DNA of 64,000 nt, taken from Luteibacter jiangsuensis. GTDB taxonomy: Bacteria > Pseudomonadota > Gammaproteobacteria > Xanthomonadales > Rhodanobacteraceae. The position numbers were made by a program, and so were the translations under genes. Each line of letters opens with the position of its first letter. The first letter of the stretch is position 1. The stretch is taken from positions 186,001 to 250,000 of the forward strand of contig NZ_JAAQQR010000005.1 of assembly GCF_011742555.1 (NCBI RefSeq). Reading direction: 5' to 3'. Below the pieces are notes generated by a model. That model was not told the DNA's origin. It saw nothing but the letters and a program-made list of their open reading frames with translations, and ran no database searches. Below, piece after piece: positions 19,769 through 28,569 of this stretch.

Positions 19769-20341
19769 TCAGCGGCGACGGGACAGCCATTTCGACGCCA
19801 TGCGGCGGAGCGACGGATCCAGGGACGGATCGCGCGCGATCTCGCTTACCGGCCGCCACGCCAGTCCCAGCGATTCTTCGTTCGCGACGAACCCTTCATC
19901 GCAAGCGACCACCGCGTAGCGCACGTCGTAATGCCAATGCTCCGGTTCGGCTCCTCGGGCCGGAATGACGTGGCGGTCCACGTCGAAGATGCCTGGAAGC
20001 ACAGCCAGCCCCACCAGGCCCGTTTCTTCCCCGGCCTCGCGCAACGCGACGCCCGGGAGATCCGCGTCCCCGTCTGCATGCCCGCCGGGTTGCAGCCAAC
20101 GGCCCAGTTTCCGGTGATGCATCAGTAACGCGCGTTCGCCGTCCGCGCTTACCAGCCACGCCGAAGCGGTGAAATGGCCACGCAGTGTTTCGCGGTGGAA
20201 GGGCCGTGTCTCGCTGCGCCCCCAGGCGATGAAGTGGTGTACCGCGGCTTCGTCGGGCCAGCGGGCCGCGTAGTCGTCCAATGCGTCGAGCAAGTGTTGT
20301 CGTGCGGCGTCCATGAGGGAAGGCTTCGAAAGAGCCGGCAT
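19769..20341 (-). CDS. Nudix hydrolase
   Basis: The 190-residue protein has a Nudix box GGHADGDADLPGVALREA followed by GEETGL. The REAGEETG core keeps the metal-binding glutamates, but the earlier Glu of the consensus (GX5E) is Ala, a change seen in a subgroup with GGHxDGD motifs. It probably hydrolyses a nucleoside diphosphate derivative; substrate unknown. Convergent with the dioxygenase gene, 9 nt apart. An in-frame internal ATG at 20312-20314 (MDAARQH) is an alternative start. Confidence 0.85.
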   Translation of the reverse strand: MPALSKPSLMDAARQHLLDALDDYAARWPDEAAVHHFIAWGRSETRPFHRETLRGHFTASAWLVSADGERALLMHHRKLGRWLQPGGHADGDADLPGVALREAGEETGLVGLAVLPGIFDVDRHVIPARGAEPEHWHYDVRYAVVACDEGFVANEESLGLAWRPVSEIARDPSLDPSLRRMASKWLSRRR

Positions 20342-20461
20342 TTTCGCACGTCTTTTTCGGATTAGTCCGATGTCGCCGCCGGTAGAGGCTTGCCTACGAT
20401 GTCAACGGGCGCACGACGCGCTCCGTCCGCAGCGTCCGCTGTGCAATGCAAGGAGTCGCGC

Positions 20462-21427
20462 ATGTCTCAGAAACTGAAGTCAGCCGCCGCGTTCGCGCTG
20501 GCGTGCTCCGGCCCTGTTGCCGCCTGGGGCGCCGCCCTTCCCGGCGAAGCCAATTTCACCGGCCCCCTCGTCACCCCCGCCGTCAATGCGTTGCCGGCCG
20601 GCATGGTGAACATCGAGCCCTATCTCATTCATACCAATACGCGCGGGAGCTACGACAACCGTGGCGGCCGCCACGAGAGCAAAGCCACCGTACGGCAGTG
20701 GCAGATCGCCCTGCCCATCTCCTATGCCCTCACCGACACGGCGTCCGCGCAGGTCATCCTCAATGCGGCTCGAACCTCGGGCTACGGGCAACACAGTGAC
20801 GGCATGCGCGCAGGCGACACCACGGTTCGCTTCCAACAGCGCCTCCGCGGGCCAGCCGCCGACGGCACTGGTCTGGTGCTGGGGCTGGCCCTGGCCCAAC
20901 GCCTCCCCACCGGCCGCTACCACCGCCTGGACACCAACCCGCTGAACGGCACGGGCAACGGCGCCATGCGCACCACGTTCGCGTTCGGCGCGCAGGAACT
21001 CTTCTGGCTCGACGGCGGCCAGGCCATCCGTTGGCGCGGCCAGCTGGCGTGGAGCCCGTCACCCGGTCGCATCCGGGTGCGCGACAGCAGCGTATATGGC
21101 ACCGATGCGGGCTTTCGCGGCCACGCACGGCTGGGCCAGGCATGGAACGCCTCCGTCGCCGCCGAGTACGCGCTGGACACCCGCTGGGTGCTCGTGGGCG
21201 AAGCCATCTGGAACCGCGCCAGCGCCGTGAATGTCGCCGGCACGGCGGCGGGCGGCTCGCGCGTGGCGTACAGGCTCGCTCCCAGCCAGGAATTCAGTCT
21301 CGCGCCGGCCGTTGAATACAACTTCACGCCGAACACGGGACTCATCGCGGGCGTGCAGTTCACCGTCGGCGGCCGCAACACGGCCGATTATGTGGCGCCC
21401 CAGGTGGCGCTCAACATGGTCTTCTGA
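20462..21427 (+). CDS. Outer-membrane beta-barrel protein of unknown function (transporter-like)
   Basis: The 321-residue protein has a signal peptide (MSQKLKSAAAFALACSG to about residue 24) followed by alternating hydrophobic and polar stretches and the terminal aromatic residue (LNMVF) typical of outer-membrane barrels. The FTGPLVTPAVNALPAGMVNIEPYL N-terminal half and the C-terminal EYNFTPNTGLIAGVQFTVGG segment resemble transporter-like proteins annotated only as hypothetical or porin-like. It stands alone, facing the amino-acid permeases downstream on the same strand 214 nt away. Function not assigned. Confidence 0.75.
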   Translation: MSQKLKSAAAFALACSGPVAAWGAALPGEANFTGPLVTPAVNALPAGMVNIEPYLIHTNTRGSYDNRGGRHESKATVRQWQIALPISYALTDTASAQVILNAARTSGYGQHSDGMRAGDTTVRFQQRLRGPAADGTGLVLGLALAQRLPTGRYHRLDTNPLNGTGNGAMRTTFAFGAQELFWLDGGQAIRWRGQLAWSPSPGRIRVRDSSVYGTDAGFRGHARLGQAWNASVAAEYALDTRWVLVGEAIWNRASAVNVAGTAAGGSRVAYRLAPSQEFSLAPAVEYNFTPNTGLIAGVQFTVGGRNTADYVAPQVALNMVF

Positions 21428-21640
21428 AACACCGCGACTCGATATGCACAACCGCCGCAAGTCATGGTCGACACCTCGCCCGCAGCATGCAATGCCTTGG
21501 CAGGCCTCGCATTGCAGCTTGTACGGCCGAGCCCCCCTGGGCTATGGTGCCGTGCCAGCGCTTCCGGGCAGAGGCGCGTCCACCGCGGCACGCGGCGGTT
21601 CCAATAATAAAAGGCTACATTCCGGCAGTAGGGGAGACAC

Positions 21641-23131
21641 ATGCTGAAACACCTGTTCGCGACGCATCCCATTGAGGCCGCGCCGCACGTCGACGCTGGC
21701 GAACACATCGAAACCGGTGTGCACGCAAGCGGCGAGCTCAAGCGAGTCCTCACGGCCAAGCACCTGATCCTCCTCGGCGTCGGCGCCGTCATCGGTGCGG
21801 GTATCTTCGTCATCACCGGGCAGGCCGCCGCGCTGCATGCGGGTCCCGCGCTGGTCATCAGTTTCCTCATCGCAGGCTTCGCCTGCGCCCTGGCCGGCCT
21901 CTGCTACGCCGAGTTCGCCGCCATGCTTCCGGTGTCCGGCAGCGCCTATTCCTATTCCTACGCCACCCTCGGCGAGTACGTCGCCTGGTTCGTCGGCTGG
22001 AACCTCGTCCTCGAATACCTCTTCGCCGCGGCCACCGTCGCCGCCGGCTGGTCCGGCTACTTCAACGAGCTGCTCGGCATGCTCGGCCAGATGGCCGGCA
22101 CGAACCTCGCCCTGCCGGCGTCTCTGTCGTCGGCGCCCTTCCAGTTCGTCGACGGCCACATCCAGGCCACCGGCACGCTGATCAACCTGCCGGCGGTCGC
22201 CATCATCGCCGCCCTTTCCGGGCTCTGCTACGTCGGCATCACGCAATCGGCGTTCGTCAATTCGATCATCGTGGCCATCAAGGTCACCGTGATCCTGCTG
22301 TTCCTCGCCTTCGCCATCCAGGTCATCAACCCGTCCAACTGGCATCCGTTCATTCCGGAAGCGGAAGGTCCGGGCACGTTCGGCTGGGGTGGCATCTTCC
22401 GCGCGGCCACCATCGTTTTCTTCTCCTACGTCGGCTTCGACGCGGTGTCGACCGCGGCGGGCGAAGCGAAGAACCCGCAGCGCGACATGCCCATCGGCAT
22501 CCTCGGTTCGCTCGCCATCTGCACCGTGCTGTACATCGCCGTGGCGCTCGTGCTCACCGGCATCGCCCCGTTCCGCATGCTCAACACGCCAGAGCCGGTG
22601 GCCACCGCGCTGGGGCTGTATCCGCACCTGTCCTGGCTGAAGGCCATCGTGGTGCTCGGCGCCATCACCGGCCTGTCCTCGGTCATCCTGGTGATGCTCA
22701 TGGGCCTGCCCCGCATCTTCTTCTCGATGGCGAAGGACGGCCTGCTGCCGCAGACCATGGCCAAGGTGCACCCGAAGTTCCGCACCCCGTACATCGGCAC
22801 CATCATCGTGGGCGTGGCCGCCGCCGCCATGGCCGGCCTGTTCCCGGTCAGCGTGCTGGGCGAACTGGTGTCGATGGGCACCCTGCTCGCCTTCGCCACC
22901 GTCTGCGTGGGCGTGCTCATCCTTCGTTACACCCGTCCGGACCTGAAGCGCAGCTTCCGCGTGCCGTTCGTCTGGCCGATCTGCATCGCCGGCGCCCTCG
23001 CCTGCGTGTATCTGTTCTGGCAGGCGTTCGAAGAGCACTGGCGCCTGATGGTCGGCTGGATCGTCATCGGCCAGGCCATTTACTTCGGCTACGGTTACGC
23101 GCACAGCAAGCTGCGCAAGTCCCTGGGCTGA
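21641..23131 (+). CDS. Amino acid permease (APC superfamily), first of a tandem pair
   Basis: The 496-residue protein has about 12 transmembrane helices. The first carries the APC substrate motif GVGAVIGAGIFVITG, and the sixth region has FFSYVGFDAVSTAAGEAKNP, which matches the YfnA/cationic-amino-acid-transporter subgroup. It probably imports or exchanges an amino acid by proton coupling; the substrate is not deducible. A strong terminator follows, and a close paralogue is next, so the pair arose by duplication. Confidence 0.93.
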   Translation: MLKHLFATHPIEAAPHVDAGEHIETGVHASGELKRVLTAKHLILLGVGAVIGAGIFVITGQAAALHAGPALVISFLIAGFACALAGLCYAEFAAMLPVSGSAYSYSYATLGEYVAWFVGWNLVLEYLFAAATVAAGWSGYFNELLGMLGQMAGTNLALPASLSSAPFQFVDGHIQATGTLINLPAVAIIAALSGLCYVGITQSAFVNSIIVAIKVTVILLFLAFAIQVINPSNWHPFIPEAEGPGTFGWGGIFRAATIVFFSYVGFDAVSTAAGEAKNPQRDMPIGILGSLAICTVLYIAVALVLTGIAPFRMLNTPEPVATALGLYPHLSWLKAIVVLGAITGLSSVILVMLMGLPRIFFSMAKDGLLPQTMAKVHPKFRTPYIGTIIVGVAAAAMAGLFPVSVLGELVSMGTLLAFATVCVGVLILRYTRPDLKRSFRVPFVWPICIAGALACVYLFWQAFEEHWRLMVGWIVIGQAIYFGYGYAHSKLRKSLG

Positions 23132-23149
23132 TCCTCAGCCCACAGACGA

Positions 23150-23176
23150 AAAGGCCGGCGGACGTCGCCGGCCTTT
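23150..23176 (+). terminator. Hairpin terminator between the two permease genes
   Basis: AAAGGCCGGCG and CGCCGGCCTTT form an 11-bp stem around a 5-base loop, 18 bp after the stop of the first permease. The stem ends in an A/T-rich stretch on both sides, so it may work in both directions. The second permease starts 43 bp later and must have its own promoter or depend on read-through. Confidence 0.8.
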
Positions 23177-23219
23177 GCATTTGCACTATCCTCCATCGAA
23201 CACGACATCCAGGCTGTCC

Positions 23220-24659
23220 ATGCTCCAGCAGTTACTTGCCAAGAAAGCACCCCAGGCGGAACCCGACGACGCACACGGCCCGGCCCTGCGACGCACGCTC
23301 GGACCATGGGGGCTCACGGCGCTGGGCATCGGCGCGGTCATCGGTGGCGGCATCTTCGTCATCACCGGCGTCGCCGCGGCGGAGCACGCCGGGCCGGCCA
23401 TCATCCTTTCCTTCATCCTCGCGGCCATCTGCAGCACGTTCACGGCGCTGTGCTACGCCGAGTTCGCGTCGATGATCCCCGTGTCCGGCAGCGCCTATTC
23501 CTACGCTTACGCCACCCTCGGCGAAGGCGCGGCGTGGTTCATCGGCTGGAACCTCATCCTCGAATACGGTGTGTCGGCCTCCGCGGTGGCGGTGAGCTGG
23601 ACGGGCTATTTCGTCAGCCTGCTCGACCATGTCGGCATCCACATTCCGCCGGCGCTCACCAACGCGCCCGTGGACTGGGTGGACGGCCACATGGTGCTCA
23701 CCGGCGCGCTGTTCAATCTTCCGGCGGTAGGCATCACCCTCGCGCTCACCTGGGTCTGCTACGTGGGTATCAAGGAGTCCACCGGCATCAACATGGCCAT
23801 GGTGCTGCTGAAGACCGCGCTCATCGTCCTGGTGATCGTCGTCGGCGCCAGCCATATCGACACCGCCAACTGGCACCCCTTCATTCCCGCCAACGAGGGC
23901 GGCGACAAATACGGCTGGAGCGGCATCCTGCGCGGCGCGTCGATGGTGTTCTTCGCCTATATCGGTTTCGAGGCCACGTCCACCGCGGCCCAGGAGTCGA
24001 AGAACCCGCAGCGCGACATGCCGATCGGCACCCTCGCCTCGCTCGCCATCTGCACCGTGCTCTACATCGCCATGGCGGCGGTACTCACCGGCCTGGTTCC
24101 CTTCACCGAACTCGGCACGTCCGAACCCGTGGTCACGGCGATTCGCCAGCATCCGGAACTGGGCTGGCTGCGCGGCGTGGTGGAGGTGGGTGCGCTCATC
24201 GGGCTCTCGTCCGTGGTGCTGGTGATGATCATCGCCCAGCCGCGTATCTTCATGATCATGGGACGCGACGGCCTGATGCCGAAAGTGTTCACCACCATCC
24301 ACCCGAAGTACCGCACCCCGCACATCAATACCGTCATCACCGGCTTGGGCATCGCGTTGCTCGCCGCTGTGTTCCCACTGAACGTGCTCGGCGATCTCAC
24401 GTCCATGGGCACGCTGGTCGCGTTCTGCGCCGTGTGCGCCGGTGTCATGATCCTGCGCAAGACGGCACCGGACCTCCCGCGCACCTTCCGCGTGCCTTGG
24501 GCGCCGGTCACGTGCGTGCTGGGCATCCTCAGCTGCATCGGCCTGTTGTGGTCGATGGGTGTGCGCAACTGGGTGCTGATGGGCGTCTGGACCGCCGTGG
24601 GCGTTATCGTTTACCTCGCCTACGGGTACCGCCACAGCCGGCTCAAGCGACAGGCCTGA
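23220..24659 (+). CDS. Amino acid permease (APC superfamily), second of a tandem pair
   Basis: The 479-residue paralogue of the preceding gene: GIGAVIGGGIFVITGVAAAE in helix 1, the shared VSGSAYSYAYATLGEGAAWF stretch and FFAYIGFEATSTAAQESKNP in the helix 6 region. Membrane amino-acid carrier of unknown substrate; divergence between the paralogues in the helix 3-5 regions suggests different specificities. The ATG at 23220 (MLQQLLAKK) is chosen; an upstream in-frame ATG at 23175 would overlap the terminator. Confidence 0.92.
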   Translation: MLQQLLAKKAPQAEPDDAHGPALRRTLGPWGLTALGIGAVIGGGIFVITGVAAAEHAGPAIILSFILAAICSTFTALCYAEFASMIPVSGSAYSYAYATLGEGAAWFIGWNLILEYGVSASAVAVSWTGYFVSLLDHVGIHIPPALTNAPVDWVDGHMVLTGALFNLPAVGITLALTWVCYVGIKESTGINMAMVLLKTALIVLVIVVGASHIDTANWHPFIPANEGGDKYGWSGILRGASMVFFAYIGFEATSTAAQESKNPQRDMPIGTLASLAICTVLYIAMAAVLTGLVPFTELGTSEPVVTAIRQHPELGWLRGVVEVGALIGLSSVVLVMIIAQPRIFMIMGRDGLMPKVFTTIHPKYRTPHINTVITGLGIALLAAVFPLNVLGDLTSMGTLVAFCAVCAGVMILRKTAPDLPRTFRVPWAPVTCVLGILSCIGLLWSMGVRNWVLMGVWTAVGVIVYLAYGYRHSRLKRQA

Positions 24660-24911
24660 TCCGCCGCGCGTTTCCGGCGTAAAGCTAGATTTGGCCGCAG
24701 GTCAATCTCTTAAACTATTGAATAACATCGGTTTACGGGATTAACGGCACCGTCATTTAACTGCCATTGGCCGGTCGCCCATGGAGGGGAGTATGATCCC
24801 CAGTCCGAGGGTAAATCACTTGGCAGTGGGCCCCGGATTGCCGCCCTGCGCGTCAGGCGGGTCAGCTCCTCGGCCTGGCGCGCTAGGGCTGCATTTTGAG
24901 TTCGGACACGC
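24660..24911. other. 252-bp intergenic region with structured, possibly transcribed DNA
   Basis: This gap between the second permease and the convergent HiPIP gene holds no convincing ORF. The left third (24690-24770) is AT-rich with a TTGAAT hexamer at 24718. The right two thirds contain several potential stems (for example GGGG-N8-CCCC near 24785-24803) and run directly into a terminator hairpin at 24912. A small RNA on the plus strand is possible but I do not recognise a known family. Confidence 0.4.
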
Positions 24912-24937
24912 AAAGGCCAGCCTCGCGGCTGGCCTTT
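24912..24937. terminator. Bidirectional hairpin terminator between permease/intergenic RNA and HiPIP gene
   Basis: AAAGGCCAGCC and GGCTGGCCTTT form an 11-bp stem with a TCGC loop. On the plus strand it is followed by TTTTGTCTG, on the minus strand by TTTGCG, so it can end transcripts arriving from either side. It lies 22 bp after the stop of the HiPIP gene (minus strand). Confidence 0.8.
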
Positions 24938-24959
24938 TGTCTGTGCGGTCCGGACTGCC

Positions 24960-25292
24960 TCAGATCATGGTGGCGTGGGAAACGCACCAGCCCTTCGCGG
25001 CCACGGCCTTCCCGGGGAAGAGCTGGCATGGGCCCCAGGCCGCCCCGGCCTTGCCCTGGTAGAAATTGCAGTTGAAGCACGCGTCGCCGGGGGCCTTCTT
25101 CCCCTGGGCCTTGCTGGCGTCTTCGGTGTACTTCAGTGCCTGGGCGGTGGGGTCGGACAACGAGACATGGGGCAGGTCCTGGGCCCGTGCCGCCCTGGGA
25201 AGCGTGCCCAGCACGCCGGCGGCGGCCACGCCACCCGCGGCGAGCTTGAGAAAACGGCGGCGCCCCTCATCGTTCTGATCGTGTGTCGACAT
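24960..25292 (-). CDS. High-potential iron-sulfur protein (HiPIP), Tat-exported
   Basis: The 110-residue protein has a twin-arginine signal (RRRFLK at 11-16 and a hydrophobic [15 protein letters not shown] stretch cut near ARA-QDL), and four Cys ligands for one 4Fe-4S cluster at 72, 75, 89 and 103 (CFNCNFY, GPC, GWC). HiPIPs are small periplasmic electron carriers that feed terminal oxidases or reaction centres. The family's length and spacing fit well. The start ATG at 25290-25292 is preferred over upstream in-frame ATGs because it puts RRR close to the N-terminus. Confidence 0.93.
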   Translation of the reverse strand: MSTHDQNDEGRRRFLKLAAGGVAAAGVLGTLPRAARAQDLPHVSLSDPTAQALKYTEDASKAQGKKAPGDACFNCNFYQGKAGAAWGPCQLFPGKAVAAKGWCVSHATMI

Positions 25293-25404
25293 TGCATTGG
25301 CTTCCATCGGTGGCAATGCCCCGATCGTACCCCCATCGCCGAAAGGCGAGTGGTTCGCATTCCCGCACGGCCCCCCGTAGGCCGCATGCTATAGTTGGAG
25401 CCTG

Positions 25405-25418
25405 TTTGGACGTCCAAA
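25405..25418. promoter_or_regulatory. Perfect palindrome before mtnB, candidate operator
   Basis: TTTGGACGTCCAAA is a perfect 14-bp palindrome ending 5 bp before the mtnB start codon. A TATAGT hexamer at 25390-25395 could be the -10 box, placing the palindrome over the transcription start. Almost the same sequence (CGTTTGGACGGCCAAACG) precedes the methionine aminotransferase gene at 30521-30538, so a shared methionine-related regulator is inferred. The regulator is not identified. Confidence 0.6.
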
Positions 25419-25423
25419 TCCCC

Positions 25424-26068
25424 ATGTCGAAGACTCCCCCGCCCGTCGTGTCCGCCCTGCTGGCCGAACGCGCCGACGCCATCGCCGAAGCTGCGCGCGA
25501 GTTGGCCGCGTTCGGCTGGACGCCCGCCACCAGCAGCAATTTTTCGATGCGGATCGACGACGATCTCGCCGCCATCACCATTTCCGGCCGCGACAAGGGC
25601 CGGCTTGGGCGCGACGACATCATGGTGGTCGACATGGCGGGCAAGGCCGTCGGCTCCGATCACCGCCCGTCGGCGGAAACCGGTCTGCACACCCAGATCT
25701 ACCGCCGCTTCCCCGAAGCCAACGTGGTGCTGCACACCCATTCGCGCACGCAGAGCGTGGCTTCCCGGCTGTTCGCGTCCGAAGGCCGCGTACGCCTGGA
25801 GGGTTGGGAGTTGCAGAAGGCCATCGCCGGCTACACCACGCACGAGAGCGTGCTCGACATCCCCGTTTTCCCCAACACCCAGCAGATGCCCGAGCTGGAG
25901 GCCCGGGTGGATGCCTGGATCGACTCGGGAAAGCCGCTTTACGCTTACCTGATCGACGGCCACGGTATCTACACCTGGGGCCGCGACATGGCCGAAACGC
26001 GCCGTCACCTCGAGGCGCTGGAATTCCTGCTGGGCTGCGAACTCGACCTTAGGAGGCTGGCCCCATGA
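25424..26068 (+). CDS. mtnB: Methylthioribulose-1-phosphate dehydratase
   Basis: The 214-residue class II aldolase-fold protein shows ATSSNFSMR (substrate phosphate loop), a zinc site formed by HTHSRTQS and a later His in DGHGIYTWG, and WELQKAIAG. It dehydrates 5-methylthioribulose-1-phosphate in the methionine salvage pathway. It overlaps mtnD by 4 nt (ATGA), and mtnC follows, giving the order of the pathway. There is no good Shine-Dalgarno before the ATG at 25424; the palindrome occupies that space. mtnA, mtnK and mtnP are not in the window. Confidence 0.95.
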   Translation: MSKTPPPVVSALLAERADAIAEAARELAAFGWTPATSSNFSMRIDDDLAAITISGRDKGRLGRDDIMVVDMAGKAVGSDHRPSAETGLHTQIYRRFPEANVVLHTHSRTQSVASRLFASEGRVRLEGWELQKAIAGYTTHESVLDIPVFPNTQQMPELEARVDAWIDSGKPLYAYLIDGHGIYTWGRDMAETRRHLEALEFLLGCELDLRRLAP

Positions 26069-26634
26069 GCCGTCTGCGCATCTACGAAGACAACCGCCAC
26101 GACGCGCCCCTCGCTGTCTACGAGGACCACGCCGCCATCGCCGCCGAACTTCAGGCGGTGGGCGTCCGTTTCGAGCAGTGGCAGGCGAACCAGCCGATCG
26201 CCCCCGGCGCCAGCCAGGAAGAGGTCATCGCCGCCTATCGCGCCGATATCGACCGGCTCATGCGCGAGAACGGCTACCAGGCCGTGGACGTTATCAGTCT
26301 CAAGCCCGACCACCCGGATCGCGCCGCATTTCGCCAGAAGTTCCTGAACGAGCACACGCATAGCGAGGACGAGGTCCGTTTCTTCGTCGCCGGTGCCGGC
26401 CAGTTCACGCTGCACATCGGCGGCAAGGTCTACGAGGTGCTGTGCGAACGCGGCGACCTCATTGGCGTGCCCGACGGCACGCCGCACTGGTTCGACATGA
26501 GCGAATCGCCCTACTTCGTCGCCATCCGCCTGTTCACCAACGTGGAAGGCTGGGTGGCCAATTTCACGGGCGAAGACATTGCCGAGCGCTTCCCGCGCAT
26601 GAGCCCGCACGCCTCGGCGTCCACGGTTTCGTAA
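26065..26634 (+). CDS. mtnD: Acireductone dioxygenase
   Basis: The 189-residue cupin binds metal through His97, His99, Glu103 (HTHSEDE) and His141 (GTPHWFD). With Fe2+ the family converts acireductone to 2-keto-4-methylthiobutyrate (KMTB) and formate; with Ni2+ it makes an off-pathway product. It starts within the mtnB stop codon (ATGA) and is separated from mtnC by 52 nt. KMTB is the substrate of the aminotransferase encoded at 29361-30506. Confidence 0.96.
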   Translation: MSRLRIYEDNRHDAPLAVYEDHAAIAAELQAVGVRFEQWQANQPIAPGASQEEVIAAYRADIDRLMRENGYQAVDVISLKPDHPDRAAFRQKFLNEHTHSEDEVRFFVAGAGQFTLHIGGKVYEVLCERGDLIGVPDGTPHWFDMSESPYFVAIRLFTNVEGWVANFTGEDIAERFPRMSPHASASTVS

Positions 26635-26686
26635 GCCGGCCCCGTCGTTTATCCTGCGGGGCTACCCGTTCCGCAGGCTTCGACGC

Positions 26687-27370
26687 ATGTCCGATATTCG
26701 CGCCATCCTCACCGACATCGAGGGCACCACCAGCTCGATCGACTTCGTGAAGGACGTGCTCTTCCCTTATGCGCGGCAGCACCTGCCCGCCTTCGTGGAG
26801 ACACACACCGACGATCCGGAGGTGCAGCACTGGCTGCACGAGGCGGCGAAGGAAGCAGGCATCGTCGAGGCCGGTCGCGGCGAGATCATCGACATGCTGA
26901 TCCGCTGGATCGACGAGGACCGCAAGTCCACTGCGCTCAAGGCCCTGCAAGGCATGATCTGGCGCGAGGGATACGAGTCGGGCGCCTATGTGTCGCACAT
27001 GTACCCGGAGGTCGCCGCGCGCCTCAAGACCTGGCACGACCGCGGCCTGAAGCTCTACGTTTATTCGTCCGGCTCGGTTCCGGCGCAGAAGCTGCTGTTC
27101 GGCTATAGCGAGAGTGGCGACCTCACACCGCTCTTCTCCGGCTATTTCGACACGCAAACCGGTCACAAGCGAGAGGTGGACTCCTATCGGCGGATCGCCG
27201 AGGCCGTGGGCCTGCCTCCCGGGCAGATCCTGTTCCTTTCGGATATCCGCGAAGAACTCGACGCCGCCCGCGAGGCCGGTATGCGCACCACCCAGCTCAT
27301 CCGTCCTCCCCAGGCGATGAGCGACAACGGTCATCCCTCGGTCGCCGACTTCGATGCCATCGCCCTCTGA
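26687..27370 (+). CDS. mtnC: Enolase-phosphatase E1 (acireductone synthase)
   Basis: The 227-residue HAD-family protein begins with the modified nucleophile motif LTDIEGTTSS, characteristic of MtnC, and has YSSGSVPAQKLLFGY and the late acidic motif FLSDIREELDAA. It enolises and dephosphorylates 2,3-diketo-5-methylthiopentyl-1-phosphate to acireductone, combining the MtnW and MtnX steps. Its last 17 nt overlap the start of the C13-peptidase-like gene. Confidence 0.96.
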   Translation: MSDIRAILTDIEGTTSSIDFVKDVLFPYARQHLPAFVETHTDDPEVQHWLHEAAKEAGIVEAGRGEIIDMLIRWIDEDRKSTALKALQGMIWREGYESGAYVSHMYPEVAARLKTWHDRGLKLYVYSSGSVPAQKLLFGYSESGDLTPLFSGYFDTQTGHKREVDSYRRIAEAVGLPPGQILFLSDIREELDAAREAGMRTTQLIRPPQAMSDNGHPSVADFDAIAL

Positions 27371-28421
27371 ATCCAGGCGCCGGATCGCACTGACCGCCGT
27401 CGTCGCCTTCGCCGCGGGCGTCGCGCTCACGGCGGGCGTGCTGCACCTGAACACCAGCCCGGCGCCGGCAAGCGCGACGGCGGCAACGGCCGCTGCCATT
27501 CCAGCCGATGCGCCGGCGCCGGCCGTGTCGGCAGGCACTCTAGCCGCAGCCGGAGAAGAAGCCGACGACACGGCCCTGGGCGACGCCTGGCCCGACGACG
27601 CACCCACGCCGGAGCAGATATTCACCGCGCAACCCGATGCGCTCAACCGCGCGCTTGCGGCGCTCGCTCCGCGTACGCCGGGAAAGACGAACCTGTACGC
27701 CATCGCCTTCGGCGGCGACGGTTCCGAAGACGTATTCCGCAACGAGGCCGAGTACGTCGATACGCTGATGACGAAGCGGTTCGGCAGCCCCGGGCACACC
27801 GTGGTGCTGGAAAACAATCCGGCCACGCTTGCCACTCACCCACTGGCAAGCTGGACGAACCTCGAAGCCGCCCTCGACGGCCTCGCCAAGGTGATGGACC
27901 CGGACCAGGACATGCTCCTGCTCTACGTCGCCACGCATGGCGGCAGCGACCACTCGTTGCTGGTCGACATGGATCCGATCCCGCTCGACCAACTCGATCC
28001 CGACGGCCTGGCGGACATCCTCTCCAAGCGGCCGTTTCGTTGGAAGGTGGTGGTGATCAACGCCTGCTATTCCGGCGGATTCGTTCCGAAGATCCGCGGC
28101 GCGGGCACGCTCGTGCTGACATCGGCGCGCAAGGATCGCACGTCCTTCGGGTGCGGCGCGGAGTCGGACATCACCTATTTCGGTCGCGCCTGGCTCGCCG
28201 ATGGCCTGAATGCCACGCCCGACTTCATCGAAGCGTTCGGCAAGGCACGGACGGAGATTGCGAGCTGGGAGAAACGCGACGCCGTCGAGCCCTCGGAGCC
28301 GCAGATCGACATCGGCTCAGGGATCCAGGAGAAGCTGGAAGCCTGGCGAAAAGGTGCCGGCATCGGACCGGCAGTGCCGTTCCAAGCTGCCAGGCTTACC
28401 GCGAGCACCCATCGCCGCTGA
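27354..28421 (+). CDS. C13-peptidase-like (legumain fold) exported/membrane protein
   Basis: The 355-residue protein has an N-terminal signal or anchor (ALTAVVAFAAGVALTAGVL, 12-30), an Ala/Pro-rich linker, and a caspase-like core with catalytic His195 in YVATHGGSDH and Cys238 in VINACYSGGF, matching the C13 peptidase family. Bacterial members are poorly characterised proteases. The start overlaps mtnC by 17 nt. The last codons (residues about 350-355, ASTHRR) and the stop are contributed by a family A REP element, so the natural C-terminus may have been changed. A role in methionine salvage is not implied by position alone. Confidence 0.82.
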   Translation: MPSPSESRRRIALTAVVAFAAGVALTAGVLHLNTSPAPASATAATAAAIPADAPAPAVSAGTLAAAGEEADDTALGDAWPDDAPTPEQIFTAQPDALNRALAALAPRTPGKTNLYAIAFGGDGSEDVFRNEAEYVDTLMTKRFGSPGHTVVLENNPATLATHPLASWTNLEAALDGLAKVMDPDQDMLLLYVATHGGSDHSLLVDMDPIPLDQLDPDGLADILSKRPFRWKVVVINACYSGGFVPKIRGAGTLVLTSARKDRTSFGCGAESDITYFGRAWLADGLNATPDFIEAFGKARTEIASWEKRDAVEPSEPQIDIGSGIQEKLEAWRKGAGIGPAVPFQAARLTASTHRR

Positions 28422-28433
28422 AGCGGCTCCCAC
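28402..28433. repeat. Family A REP unit overlapping the end of the C13-like gene
   Basis: The reverse complement of the TGTGGGAGCCGCTTCAGCGG unit plus its ATGGGTGCTCGC tail. The stop codon TGA (28419-28421) of the C13-like gene lies inside the unit's stem loop. A partner unit of different subtype follows at 28522. Confidence 0.85.
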
Positions 28434-28521
28434 ACAAAGCGCGCGTGCCCCGTGGGAAACCTCTGTGCTTGGGAGGGCTTCCGAATAAGACAGTTGCTCC
28501 CACAAGAAACCGGTCACTTTT

Positions 28522-28561
28522 TGTGGGAGCCGGCTTTGCCGGCGATCCCGCGGCAGCGGGC
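28522..28561. repeat. Family A REP unit (GGCTTTGCC subtype) before the amidase gene end
   Basis: TGTGGGAGCCGGCTTTGCCG followed by the CGATCCCGCGGCAGCGGG tail. With GCTCCCACAA at 28494-28503 it can also form a longer inverted repeat. It lies between the C13-like gene and the convergent amidase gene, which ends at 28570. Confidence 0.85.
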
Positions 28562-28569
28562 CGGTTGCG

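Noticed and set aside
24710-24913. Minus-strand 67-codon ORF in the intergenic region by the HiPIP gene
   Set aside because: No ribosome site, no recognisable fold, and it covers the structured region and the terminator; a gene is unlikely.
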